Of a stretch of 64,000 bases of DNA, positions 52,990 through 61,885 are shown piece by piece. Position 1 is the stretch's first letter, and the number at the start of each line of letters is the position of its first letter. Where the stretch lies: positions 310,001 to 374,000 of the forward strand of contig CADEFM010000001.1 in assembly GCA_902826605.1 (NCBI GenBank), in the 5' to 3' direction. This stretch comes from an uncultured Acidobacteriota bacterium. GTDB lineage: Bacteria; Acidobacteriota; Terriglobia; Bryobacterales; Bryobacteraceae. The position numbers were made by a program, and so were the translations under genes. The notes under the pieces were generated by a model. That model was given only the letters and a program-made list of their open reading frames with translations. It was not told where the DNA came from and made no database searches.

Positions 52990-55064
52990 GTCCGGTCCGC
53001 TTCCATTGTCTGCTTCTGTTGCTGCTGATCGCGAGGAACGTCGCTGGCCAGACATTTTCACCTGCCAGTCTGCCGAATACGCGGGTCGGTGCGAACTACG
53101 TCCAGACGCTGACTTTTTCCCCGAGTGATCCGGGAATCGTCTGGGATTTTGTCTCCGGAGAACTTCCACCAGGTCTGAGCTTCCACACACTGACCGGCAC
53201 TGCCGCGATTACCGGACAAAGCACTCAGTCCGGCGCGTACTCCTTCCTAATCGGTGCGCTGCCGCCTGGGGCCCCGGAGCAGCTCACAAAGGTCTATACC
53301 ATCATCGTTGCCCCAATGGCCATCACCACATCCGCGCTGCCGGATGGCGCGGTGGGAATGCCTTATGGAATTTCGATGGTCCTCGCCGGTGGTTTCCCAG
53401 GTTTCACCTGGAGCTTTGATGCTGGTACCAATGCAAACGGCCTGACGATGGATCCTGTCACCGGATTCATTTCCGGCGCCCCTTCAGCCGCAGGCTCGTT
53501 CCCCATCAACATAAAGGTCACCGATTCGGCCACTCCGGCAAATAGCGCGACGCGTTCTTTCACGTGGGTGGTAGGCGGTGCGCCCGCCATCAACACCTCT
53601 TCGCTCCCAGCGGGAGAAGTGAGTGTTCCATACGCTCAGACGCTCTCCGCATCCGGGGGAACGGCGCCATACACTTGGTCCTTGGCCACCGGTTCCACGC
53701 TTCCTCCGGGCCTGCTGCTGAATGCCGCGAGTGGATTAATTTCCGGCACTCCCACCGTGGATGGCGCTTATCCGGTCACAGTGCAGTTGACAGACGCTTC
53801 CAGCACTTCTGCGACGCGAGCGCTATCGATCACCGTGCAGCCGAAGCTCGCGATCACAACAATGTCTCTTCCCGGCGGTGCAATAGGAACAGTGTATTCA
53901 CAGGTGTTGGAATCTGCGGGTGGAGTGGCTCCCATAGTGTGGGCTGTTACTTCCGGAGTACCTCCTCCGGGTTTGAACTTGAATTCGTCGTTGGGCGTCA
54001 TTAGCGGGTCACCGACTGCGGAAGGCCTGCAAACCTTCACCGTCGCGGCCACGGACGCCTTGGGCGCAACCGCTTCCCGTCAACTGACCCTGCAGATTAC
54101 GACTCTCGTCATCACCACCAATTCCCCATTGCCGGATGCTTCCCAGAACGCTGCCTATTCCTCGGCGCTCGCCGCCACTGGGGGTACAGGGCTTTCATGG
54201 AATGTGTCCGCTGGGAGTCTTCCAGCGGGGCTGAATTTGGACACAACCTCCGGCGTGATCGCCGGGACGGCAACCGCTGTTGGGACATCCACGTTCATCA
54301 TCACCGTGACGTCGGCCGCGCCCGCGGCTGCTGCAAGTAGACAATTCAGCATCACAGTCACGGCTGGCCCCCCTCCGCCGATTCCGAGTTCGATCACACT
54401 TACCGTGCCGGGCGCCCCTGGTCCCGCGCAGCAACCTTTATTGAACTTGACGCTGGGAAGCAGTTACCCGCTGCCGATTGACGTCACGGTAACGCTTGCA
54501 TTCACCGCCGATGGCACCAGCGCAAACAATCCGGAAGTGCGTTTCTCGGACGGAACGCGCACGGCGTTTGTGCGCCTCGCTGCCGGGGCGGTCACCGCGA
54601 CACTTAGCAGCGCCATCATGACGGGTACGGTTGCCGGGACGATTACCGTAACCGCACGGCTTACCGATTCCGCCGGAAGAGACGTAACCCCATCGGCGAC
54701 ACCCGTGCAAACCATTGCTATCGGCCAAAGCGTTCCCGTGATCACGACAGCGCGTGTCGTTGCTGTATCCGGCGGATTTAATTTCATCGTCACTGGATAT
54801 TCCACAACGAAGGAAGTCTCCGGTGGAACATTCCGCTTTGCGCCAGCGGCAGGAACCACTCTCACCGCCAGTGAATTCACTGTCCCGCTGAGCAGTGCGT
54901 TTACCGCCTGGTACAACAACCCGCAATCGTTCAACACCGGCAGCCAGTTCACGCTCACGTTGCCGTTTCAATCGCAGGGCGCCACCCTTCCGATCGCGTC
55001 GGGCACCGCGCAATTGACGAATTCCCGTGGAGTGTCTGCGCTTTCCTCGCCGGCGAACCCTTAG
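52986..55064 (+). CDS. Secreted Ig-repeat (He_PIG-like) protein
   Basis: The 692-residue protein has a signal peptide (LLLLLLIARNVAGQ) and about five tandem repeats of 80-90 residues between residues 25 and 460. Each repeat has GxPYxQTLxAxGGxxPxxW, a LPPGLxLxxxxGxISGTP block and a T/S-rich end, which is the He_PIG putative Ig repeat. The C-terminal part (from about 465) has no such repeats. Such chains usually make cell-surface or adhesion structures. It is coupled to the two preceding genes by 4-bp overlaps. The stop overlaps the convergent rsmD stop by 4 bp. Confidence 0.8.
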   Translation: MSPVRFHCLLLLLLIARNVAGQTFSPASLPNTRVGANYVQTLTFSPSDPGIVWDFVSGELPPGLSFHTLTGTAAITGQSTQSGAYSFLIGALPPGAPEQLTKVYTIIVAPMAITTSALPDGAVGMPYGISMVLAGGFPGFTWSFDAGTNANGLTMDPVTGFISGAPSAAGSFPINIKVTDSATPANSATRSFTWVVGGAPAINTSSLPAGEVSVPYAQTLSASGGTAPYTWSLATGSTLPPGLLLNAASGLISGTPTVDGAYPVTVQLTDASSTSATRALSITVQPKLAITTMSLPGGAIGTVYSQVLESAGGVAPIVWAVTSGVPPPGLNLNSSLGVISGSPTAEGLQTFTVAATDALGATASRQLTLQITTLVITTNSPLPDASQNAAYSSALAATGGTGLSWNVSAGSLPAGLNLDTTSGVIAGTATAVGTSTFIITVTSAAPAAAASRQFSITVTAGPPPPIPSSITLTVPGAPGPAQQPLLNLTLGSSYPLPIDVTVTLAFTADGTSANNPEVRFSDGTRTAFVRLAAGAVTATLSSAIMTGTVAGTITVTARLTDSAGRDVTPSATPVQTIAIGQSVPVITTARVVAVSGGFNFIVTGYSTTKEVSGGTFRFAPAAGTTLTASEFTVPLSSAFTAWYNNPQSFNTGSQFTLTLPFQSQGATLPIASGTAQLTNSRGVSALSSPANP

Positions 55065-55591
55065 TCTCTGGGCGCGTAGAAGCTCAAAGCATTGTCGCCT
55101 TGCTTCAGAATGCGAGTGCGCCGCAGTGCGCCATACGTCTCTTCCAGATTCAGCCGAATCGAGTGTTGCACGATCACCATCGGCGCAGGCTTGTCACCCA
55201 CCGCCGCCATCGTCGCCGCATACTCTTTTTCGAGCGCATATGGCGGGTCTAGAAATATAATATCCGCGTCGAATAGACCCAGTACGCTAGCTGGATTCCC
55301 TTGCCGCACATCGGCCCGAGTTTCGATCCCCAGCGACCTCACGTTTTCGCGGATTACCTGTAGCGCCGTTCGATTCTTCTCCACGAAAATCGCGCGCGCC
55401 GCGCCCCGGCTAAGCGCTTCAATCCCCACCGCGCCGGTGCCAGCGTAGAGATCCAGGAACCGAGCGCCGTCAATGTGCGGGGCCAGAACGTTGAACAGCG
55501 TTTCGCGCAATCGATCGGGTGTGGGGCGCGTGTCCAGGCCGGGAACGCTCCTCAGAGCGCGGCTACGGAACTCGCCCCCGATCACGCGCAT
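55061..55591 (-). CDS. rsmD: 16S rRNA (guanine966-N2)-methyltransferase
   Basis: The 176-residue protein has the RsmD start (MRVIGGEFRSRAL, TRPTPDRLRETLFN), the SAM-binding loop DLYAGTGAVGIEA (47-59) and the catalytic DPPY (115-118). It methylates G966 of 16S rRNA in the assembled 30S subunit. Here it sits 3 bp after recG, a common arrangement (recG-rsmD-coaD in many bacteria); no coaD follows, and the gene converges on the Ig-repeat gene instead. Confidence 0.95.
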   Translation of the reverse strand: MRVIGGEFRSRALRSVPGLDTRPTPDRLRETLFNVLAPHIDGARFLDLYAGTGAVGIEALSRGAARAIFVEKNRTALQVIRENVRSLGIETRADVRQGNPASVLGLFDADIIFLDPPYALEKEYAATMAAVGDKPAPMVIVQHSIRLNLEETYGALRRTRILKQGDNALSFYAPRD

Positions 55592-55594
55592 GTT

Positions 55595-57709
55595 TTATCC
55601 CACCTGTACCAGTCCATAACGGCGCTGCCAGTGATCGCGAATAAACGCGACCGCCCGTCGTAGTGCGTCGTCGGTGGGTGGATGCGCCACAAAGGCGGCT
55701 GCCTCGCTGCGGGCTACTTCCAGAATGTCCGCGTCACGCAAGATGTTGCCGATATGCAGCGCCGGCATCCCAGATTGCTTGGTCCCGAAAAACTCGCCGG
55801 GGCCGCGCAACTTCATGTCCATCTCGGCGATGTAAAAGCCGTCGGAAGAGTCCACTAGCGTGCGAATACGTTCGCGCGCGGTTTCGTTCATCTTGCCGGT
55901 GACCAAAATGCAATAGCTCTGTTCTGAGCCCCGTCCCACGCGCCCGCGCAGCTGATGCAACTGCGCCAGCCCAAAACGTTCGGCCTGCTCGACCACCATC
56001 ACCGTGGCATTCGGAACGTCCACACCCACTTCAATCACGGTGGTGGCCACCAGAACCTTGGTCCTGCCCCGCTGAAAGTTCGCCATCGCCAATTCCTTTT
56101 CCGCGGCTGGTAACTTTCCGTGCAGCAGGCCCACTTCAATACCTGGAAAAACAAGCCTCGAAAGTTGCTCGTGCATCTTCTGCGCCGCTTTCATGGCTTG
56201 CGTTTCGGATTCCTCGATCACGGGGTAAACCACATAGGCCTGGCGGCCGGCGTCGATCTGTTGTTTCAGGAAGCTGTACACCTGCTCGATGCGATCTTCG
56301 CTGACATGCTGAGTGGTGATCGGTTTTCGTCCGGGTGGAAGTTCGTCAATGATGCTGACGTCAAGATCGCCATACATCGTCAGCGCCAGCGTGCGCGGAA
56401 TGGGAGTAGCAGTCATCACCAGCACGTCCGGACGCGTGCCCTTCTCTCCGGCGCCTTTTTCGAGCAGCGCCTGCCGCTGTTCCACACCGAAGCGGTGCTG
56501 TTCATCGACGATTGCCAGACCCAGATTCTTGAATTCCACGTTATCCTCCAGCAGCGCATGCGTTCCCACAACGACGTGCGCCAATCCGGCGGCAGCCAGT
56601 TTCTTGAGCTGTGTCTTTTCGCGAGCACTCAACGATCCTGTCACCAGAATCGTAACGTAATCCAATTTCTGGAAGAGCTTTTTGAAATAGAAATAATGTT
56701 GATTCGCGAGGATTTCCGTAGGAGCCAGGACGGTGACCTGACAGCCGTTTTCAATCGCGATGATGGCCGCCTCTGCCGCTACCAGCGTCTTGCCGCTGCC
56801 GACATCGCCTTGCAGCAGCCGATACATCGGATGCGGCTGCGCCATATCGTGCGCGATCTGCGCGAGCACGCGCTTCTGCGCGGCTGTCGGCTTGAAGGGC
56901 AGCATTTCCTTGATGCGTTCGCGCACGCGTTCCGTCAGGGCGAACGCGATGCCCGGCTCCAGACGTGCCTTTGCGCGCTTCAGCTCCAGCCCGCACTCCA
57001 GCCAGAAAAACTCCTCGAAGATCAAACGGTATTGGGCGGGAGAACGGAACGCATTCAGCAGCCGCAGATCGGAATCGGGAGGCGGGAAATGCAATGCTCG
57101 AATCGCGCCCCAGCGATCCGGCAGCTTCAGCGCGCGGCGGATGTGTTCGGGAACGGGATCCGCGTGATCCGGCGTGACACTTTCCAAAATACGATTCGTC
57201 AACATCCGCAGAGTTCGCGTTGTCACCTTGCCGGCTGCCTCGTAGACGGGCACGATGCGGCCTGTGTGTAAAGAAGCGTCGCCGTCTTCTTCGGACGTGA
57301 GGATTTCGTACTCCGGATGCATGATGCCCAAGTTCCCCGAGTACGAATCAAACTCGATCTTTCCGAATAACGCGACTTTTGTTCCGGGTGTGAGTATATC
57401 GGCCAGGTACGCCCCGTGAAACCATTTGCCCATCAGCACCGCCCGCGATGCGTCCGTGAAGGAAGCTTGAAACAGTCCCAGGTTGCGCCTCTGGAATCCG
57501 GAGACTTTCGCGGACTTTACTTCCGCCAGCACCGTTGCCATCTCTCCGGGAGCCAATTGTTCAATGGTTTTGACGTTGCTGCGGTCCTCATAACGAAACG
57601 GCGCGTAGGTCAGCAAATCTTCCACGACACGCAGGCCTTTGGCCTCCAGCATGGCGGCCCGCGCGGGCCCTACGCCTTTCAAATACATGAGTGGAGTGGA
57701 GAGATCCAA
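55595..57709 (-). CDS. recG: ATP-dependent DNA helicase RecG
   Basis: The 704-residue protein has the wedge/OB domain at the N-terminus, Walker A GDVGSGKT (301-308), the DEQH box (402-405, VDEQHRFGV), TATPIPRTLA of motif III and the C-terminal helicase half with QLRGRVGRGSEQSYCIL. The TRG-like end (GPGEFFGTKQSGMPAL) is present. RecG drives branch migration and fork reversal. Length is that of typical RecG. It is the first gene of the operon with rsmD. Confidence 0.96.
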   Translation of the reverse strand: MDLSTPLMYLKGVGPARAAMLEAKGLRVVEDLLTYAPFRYEDRSNVKTIEQLAPGEMATVLAEVKSAKVSGFQRRNLGLFQASFTDASRAVLMGKWFHGAYLADILTPGTKVALFGKIEFDSYSGNLGIMHPEYEILTSEEDGDASLHTGRIVPVYEAAGKVTTRTLRMLTNRILESVTPDHADPVPEHIRRALKLPDRWGAIRALHFPPPDSDLRLLNAFRSPAQYRLIFEEFFWLECGLELKRAKARLEPGIAFALTERVRERIKEMLPFKPTAAQKRVLAQIAHDMAQPHPMYRLLQGDVGSGKTLVAAEAAIIAIENGCQVTVLAPTEILANQHYFYFKKLFQKLDYVTILVTGSLSAREKTQLKKLAAAGLAHVVVGTHALLEDNVEFKNLGLAIVDEQHRFGVEQRQALLEKGAGEKGTRPDVLVMTATPIPRTLALTMYGDLDVSIIDELPPGRKPITTQHVSEDRIEQVYSFLKQQIDAGRQAYVVYPVIEESETQAMKAAQKMHEQLSRLVFPGIEVGLLHGKLPAAEKELAMANFQRGRTKVLVATTVIEVGVDVPNATVMVVEQAERFGLAQLHQLRGRVGRGSEQSYCILVTGKMNETARERIRTLVDSSDGFYIAEMDMKLRGPGEFFGTKQSGMPALHIGNILRDADILEVARSEAAAFVAHPPTDDALRRAVAFIRDHWQRRYGLVQVG

Positions 57710-57750
57710 AATAGCGGAGCGGTCTGGACTCTAGTGTACAATGCGGATTC

Positions 57751-58530
57751 ATGCCTCAATTATTGGAAGGAAAGACCGCGCTCATTCTTGGTGTGGCCAA
57801 TCGCTGGAGCCTGGCGTACGCTATCGCACAATCGTTTCAGCGCGAGGGTGCGCGGATCTTATTGACGTATCAAGGCGAGAGATTGAAGAAATCCGTGGAA
57901 GATCTAGGCGCATCGCTCGGCGCCGCGCGGGTGTTTGATTGCGACGTTACCAAAGACGACGATCTAGAACGGCTGTCACGGGAATTGGAAGCGGAGGAGC
58001 GTCTGGACGCCGTGGTTCACAGCATCGCCTTCGCGTCCGCTGAAGATTTGAGCCGCCCGTTTGTCGAAACGTCACGTGATGGATACCTGTTGGCGCACAA
58101 TATCAGCGCGTACTCCCTAGTAGCGGTGGCCCGTGCGTGCGCACCCAGAATGGCTGCCAAAGAAACGCCGGGGGGCGCGATCATGACGCTCACCTATCTG
58201 GGATCCGAGCGCGTCATGCCAAACTATAACGTCATGGGTGCGGCCAAAGCCTCGCTGGAGGCTTGTGTTCGTTATCTGGCGGGCGATTTAGGCCCGAACA
58301 ATATCCGCGTGAACGCCATCTCGGCAGGGCCCGTTAAAACCGCAGCAGCCCGCGGGGTGAAGGACTTTTCGAAGATGCTGGAAGCCGTGGAAGCTCGCTC
58401 GCCCATGCGCCGAAACGTGACTCCGGCCGAGGTGGGGGACACGGCTGTGTTCCTGGCAAGCGACCTGGGCCGTGGCGTAACCGGCGATGTGCTGTTCGTC
58501 GATGCGGGCTATCACATCACGGCTATGTAG
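57751..58530 (+). CDS. fabI: Enoyl-[acyl-carrier-protein] reductase (NADH)
   Basis: The 259-residue SDR has the FabI nucleotide loop LGVANRWSLAYAIA, the paired tyrosines Y149 and Y159 with Lys166 (YLGSERVMPNYNVMGAAK, Yx6K) and SAGPVKTAAARGV, the family substrate-loop block. It carries out the last step of each fatty acid elongation cycle. It is monocistronic, divergent from recG. A TACAAT box lies upstream at about 57735 but no convincing -35 was found, so no promoter is called. Confidence 0.95.
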   Translation: MPQLLEGKTALILGVANRWSLAYAIAQSFQREGARILLTYQGERLKKSVEDLGASLGAARVFDCDVTKDDDLERLSRELEAEERLDAVVHSIAFASAEDLSRPFVETSRDGYLLAHNISAYSLVAVARACAPRMAAKETPGGAIMTLTYLGSERVMPNYNVMGAAKASLEACVRYLAGDLGPNNIRVNAISAGPVKTAAARGVKDFSKMLEAVEARSPMRRNVTPAEVGDTAVFLASDLGRGVTGDVLFVDAGYHITAM

Positions 58531-58538
58531 TCGCGACA

Positions 58539-60395
58539 CTATCGCGCGCGCGGCCGTACAATCACCGATAGCATGTCCGGTTTACTCGCGTCCCGTTCCA
58601 AGTGCGGATACCTCTCTCCTCCGTGATAGTCGATGCGATACGTCGCGGTTTGCACGCCGTTTTGCGCTGCAACTTCAATGGGCTTAGCCGTGCTCGCGGC
58701 GCCCTGCACAGCCTCGCGCAGAGCGCTGAGTGAGAACCCGCGCCCATTCACCGAAGTAATTTTCTCGCTAGGTCCCAGTCCGGCCTTATGCGCCGCACTG
58801 CCAATCAGAACATCGCTCACCCATCCCTCGCCATTCACCACCATTCCGACGGAAAGCGAGAGATCTGCAATCTTGCTTTGCGTTTCTTCCGCGGCCCAGT
58901 AATCGGAACGACCGTCGCGATACACCACGCGCCACCCCGCCTCCTCAATGCCCGCCAGCGGGGCTCGGGTTTGAATCGATGCTACACGGCTCGCGAAGAG
59001 ACCCGCCCAATCGAAAGGTTGCACCGCGTTCAGTGCCGCGACCACGTCAGCCATCGAATATGGACGAACCGCCGGCGCACCGCCCGGGCCGCCTAGAAAC
59101 GATCGACAAAAATCGTCCAGTGACTTCGCACCGCCGCTGAGCTTGCGTATTTGCGTATCCACTTCCAGCCACACCAACGCTCCTTCGGAATAGAAATCGA
59201 TGCTCCTGCGCAGCCCCGCATAGTCTTCACGCGCATTGAAGAGCAGCGAAGCGGATACAGAGGTGTCGGCGAGGGAACGCCATACCCGGCCGGTTTCATG
59301 ATCCAGGCGCGCTCCAATATCGGCGAGCCACTCCTGAAAGCGCGGTGTATCCACCAGCCCCGCGCGCGCCGACAGCACCTCGCCCAAATATTCTGTGAGC
59401 CCTTCATAAATCCACACATGCTCACTATTGACCGGTTCCTGATAATTCTTGAAGGCCAGCCCCCCGGGTCTCCGGTATTTGCCATTCCAGGAGTGCACGA
59501 ACTCGTGCGCCATTAAATCCGCCGATAAATGATGCGGACTTACGTCCAGCAATGCGCGTTCCTCCAAGCGGTTGTCGCTGGACTCATGATGCTCCAGCCC
59601 AAAGTGAGCGATGTTGTCGCTCAGCGTGAGCAAAAAGTGATACTCGCGATAGTGCCGCGCACCAAACAATGCCGAAGCCTCGGCGGCAAGTTGCCGATAG
59701 CGCGCCGTCCACTCAGGCGTCACGGCAATGGCGCGCTCCGTTTCGCCGGCGATGTGGATGAAATGCCTCGCACCGGCTACCATGCCCAGATCCACCGTGC
59801 GGTAGTGCGCTCCGGAGGAGACTGGCGAATCCACCAGCACAGTCAGCGATACATTGCGAAATTCCAAGTCCTCGCCGGATTGCTTCGCGACTGGAAGCGC
59901 CGTGCCATATTGCCAGCCCCTAGGCAGGCGCAGGCGGGCTTTTACATGAACATCATCGGACGCCGCGCCTCTCGGGTACAGCACCAACTGGTTCCAGCTA
60001 ATGACGGCCAACTCGGACGTCATGGACGAGCCGCCGCTGAAGCCTCCCGAGGCGGGCGCGGAAATGAAATCAAAACTCGCATCGAGCAAGGCCGCCCCGG
60101 GAGGGACATTCACCGTGAACGCATAGAGGTCGGTGGGGTCGCGATGCCATTCCAAGACTTGACCCTTCGCTACGAATCTTAGAGATACAACGTCCGCGAT
60201 CGGACCCGTTGGTCCGTGTTCGCCGGGAATCCACTTGGGATAAACCAGTGTGATCGGTCCGGCCTTCACCGGAATGCTCAATTGCACGTGAATCAAGCGG
60301 CGCGGCGCGTCAGTGGCGTCCACGTTGAGCTGCAGCACGCTCTGCTGGCCGTGCGTGAGTGCCGCGAATAAAAGAAAGACCGCGCGCCGAAGCAT
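58539..60395 (-). CDS. M61 family glycyl aminopeptidase-like protease with PDZ domain
   Basis: The 618-residue exported protein has a signal peptide (RRAVFLLFAALTHGQ), a beta-rich N-terminal part and the thermolysin-like site HEFVH (H297, E298, H301), with the third zinc ligand Glu331 in IYEGLTEYLGE. A PDZ domain follows near residue 510-600 (GMVVNGEGWVSDVLIGSAAHKAGL). This is the M61 architecture, an aminopeptidase for Gly/Ala N-termini. It lies convergent to fabI with 8 bp between stops. Confidence 0.9.
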   Translation of the reverse strand: MLRRAVFLLFAALTHGQQSVLQLNVDATDAPRRLIHVQLSIPVKAGPITLVYPKWIPGEHGPTGPIADVVSLRFVAKGQVLEWHRDPTDLYAFTVNVPPGAALLDASFDFISAPASGGFSGGSSMTSELAVISWNQLVLYPRGAASDDVHVKARLRLPRGWQYGTALPVAKQSGEDLEFRNVSLTVLVDSPVSSGAHYRTVDLGMVAGARHFIHIAGETERAIAVTPEWTARYRQLAAEASALFGARHYREYHFLLTLSDNIAHFGLEHHESSDNRLEERALLDVSPHHLSADLMAHEFVHSWNGKYRRPGGLAFKNYQEPVNSEHVWIYEGLTEYLGEVLSARAGLVDTPRFQEWLADIGARLDHETGRVWRSLADTSVSASLLFNAREDYAGLRRSIDFYSEGALVWLEVDTQIRKLSGGAKSLDDFCRSFLGGPGGAPAVRPYSMADVVAALNAVQPFDWAGLFASRVASIQTRAPLAGIEEAGWRVVYRDGRSDYWAAEETQSKIADLSLSVGMVVNGEGWVSDVLIGSAAHKAGLGPSEKITSVNGRGFSLSALREAVQGAASTAKPIEVAAQNGVQTATYRIDYHGGERYPHLERDASKPDMLSVIVRPRAR

Positions 60396-60476
60396 TTCTC
60401 AAATGGTAGCAACGCCCGAGGGCTGGGCGTTTCGGCGAACCGCCCGGCAACAACGTGCGGTACGCTGAGACCGTGC

Positions 60477-61409
60477 ATGCCTGAACTCCCAGACGTCACG
60501 GTCTACCTGGAAGCATTGGATGTTCTAATCAGGGGAACCACCCTGCAGCGTGTCGAAATCGCGGGGCCATTCCTGCTGCGAACGGTCGAACCCTCGCCCC
60601 ATGCGGCCGCCGGACGAAAGGTCGTGGAATTGCGCAGGATCGGCAAGCGTATTGCCATCAGCTTCGAGGGCGATTTGTGGCTAGTATTGCATCTGATGAT
60701 CGCAGGACGCCTGCATTGGAGCGAAAAATACAAGAAACCCGATGGCCGGAGAACCCTGGCGGTCTTTATGTTTGACAACGGATACCTGACGCTCACGGAA
60801 TCCGGGTCGCATAAACGCAGTTCTTTACACGTGTTGGATGGCAAACGACTCGACGATATTGACCCTGGTGGTATTGACATTTTCGCGGCCAGTCGGGAGG
60901 AATTCACCCGCGTGCTGACACGCGAAAACCATACACTGAAGCGAACGCTCACAGATCCGAGAGTATTTTCGGGAATTGGAAACGCTTATTCGGACGAAAT
61001 ACTGCACCGTGCTGGCCTTTCTCCCGTGCTGCTTACATCCCGTATTGCTCCGCCGCAGATTGAGGTCTTGCGCTCTGCCACGTTGGTTATTCTGCGCGAG
61101 TGGATTGAGCGGCTTCGTGAACAGGCTGCCGGCAAGTTCCCGGAGCACGTCACGGCGTTTCGTCCTGAGATGGCGGTGCATGGCCGCTTCGGACAACCCT
61201 GTCCGCGGTGTGGGGCGAAAATCCAGCGCATTCGCTATGCCGAGAATGAAACCAACTACTGCGCCCAGTGCCAGACCGGCGGGAAATTGCTGGCGGATCG
61301 TGGCCTGAGCCGCTTGCTTCGCCAAGATTGGCCGAAGACTCTCGAAGAATTAGAACAGCGTCACGCCGCCTTACAGGAACCGGCAAAGATTTCGGTAGTG
61401 GGGTCATAG
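60477..61409 (+). CDS. Fpg/Nei family DNA glycosylase
   Basis: The 310-residue protein starts MPELPDV, so Pro2 and Glu3 of the catalytic N-terminus are present. It has the GIGNAYSDEILHRAGL helix-two-turn-helix motif and the zinc finger CPRCGAKIQRIRYAENETNYC with a final CAQC. The family removes oxidised bases (8-oxoguanine or oxidised pyrimidines) and cleaves the strand by beta/delta elimination. It is about 40 residues longer than Escherichia coli Fpg, mainly in the C-terminal tail after the zinc finger. The stop lies in the loop of a strong hairpin (61394-61423). Confidence 0.92.
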   Translation: MPELPDVTVYLEALDVLIRGTTLQRVEIAGPFLLRTVEPSPHAAAGRKVVELRRIGKRIAISFEGDLWLVLHLMIAGRLHWSEKYKKPDGRRTLAVFMFDNGYLTLTESGSHKRSSLHVLDGKRLDDIDPGGIDIFAASREEFTRVLTRENHTLKRTLTDPRVFSGIGNAYSDEILHRAGLSPVLLTSRIAPPQIEVLRSATLVILREWIERLREQAAGKFPEHVTAFRPEMAVHGRFGQPCPRCGAKIQRIRYAENETNYCAQCQTGGKLLADRGLSRLLRQDWPKTLEELEQRHAALQEPAKISVVGS

Positions 61410-61423
61410 CGGACCCCACTACC
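61394..61423 (+). terminator. Strong hairpin overlapping the glycosylase stop
   Basis: A perfect 12-bp inverted repeat (61394-61405 with 61412-61423) closes a 6-base loop, ATAGCG, which holds the TAG stop of the glycosylase gene. The downstream sequence is only modestly T-rich (AAGATTTCACTTT), so a rho-independent terminator is not certain; mRNA 3'-end protection or a bidirectional terminator is possible. Confidence 0.55.
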
Positions 61424-61508
61424 AAGATTTCACTTTAATTGACGCCGAGTATCCGTTTGACATCCGAACATTCAAGCGATAGGGTAGGAATCCTAGGGAG
61501 AAATCCTA

Positions 61509-61877
61509 ATGGCCACGTGTCAATACTGCGGAGCCGAAACGGAACTCTACGAGATTGGTTTGCCGGTTTGCCTGAAGTGCTCAGACCAATGGGAATCTAA
61601 AGTCAAACCGTCCGTGGCGCCTCAGGAAGTTCAGGCTGCCCTCATCGAGGATGTTCTGGAGGCAACGGCTTTAAACAGCGTGGCGTCCCGCGAATTTGAT
61701 CTAGTTATGGGCCAGACCCCGAGCGGATTACCTCAACCGGATGGCTCGCAACGGATTCAAAATGCGTCACGCCAGCTATCGAAAGCACGCAAGGGAATGA
61801 TGACCGCGCATAACCGGCTCAATGACTTCCTTACTCATGGGATCGTTCCAGAAGACGTGAAGCGCCGCGGCCGCTGA
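61509..61877 (+). CDS. Small zinc-ribbon protein, 122 residues
   Basis: The N-terminus carries CxxC-x13-CxxC (C4, C7, C21, C24), a four-cysteine zinc ribbon typical of small acidobacterial proteins. A helical part follows (QRIQNASRQLSKARKGMMTAHNRLNDFL) with no family match. The ribosome binding site AGGGAG lies about 8 bases before the ATG. It is a separate transcription unit after the glycosylase hairpin and converges with the receiver-DUF3052 gene. Confidence 0.75.
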   Translation: MATCQYCGAETELYEIGLPVCLKCSDQWESKVKPSVAPQEVQAALIEDVLEATALNSVASREFDLVMGQTPSGLPQPDGSQRIQNASRQLSKARKGMMTAHNRLNDFLTHGIVPEDVKRRGR

Positions 61878-61885
61878 AACCAGCG

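Noticed and set aside
56120-57271. 383-residue plus-strand frame
   Set aside because: It is antisense to recG, which has all helicase motifs in frame.
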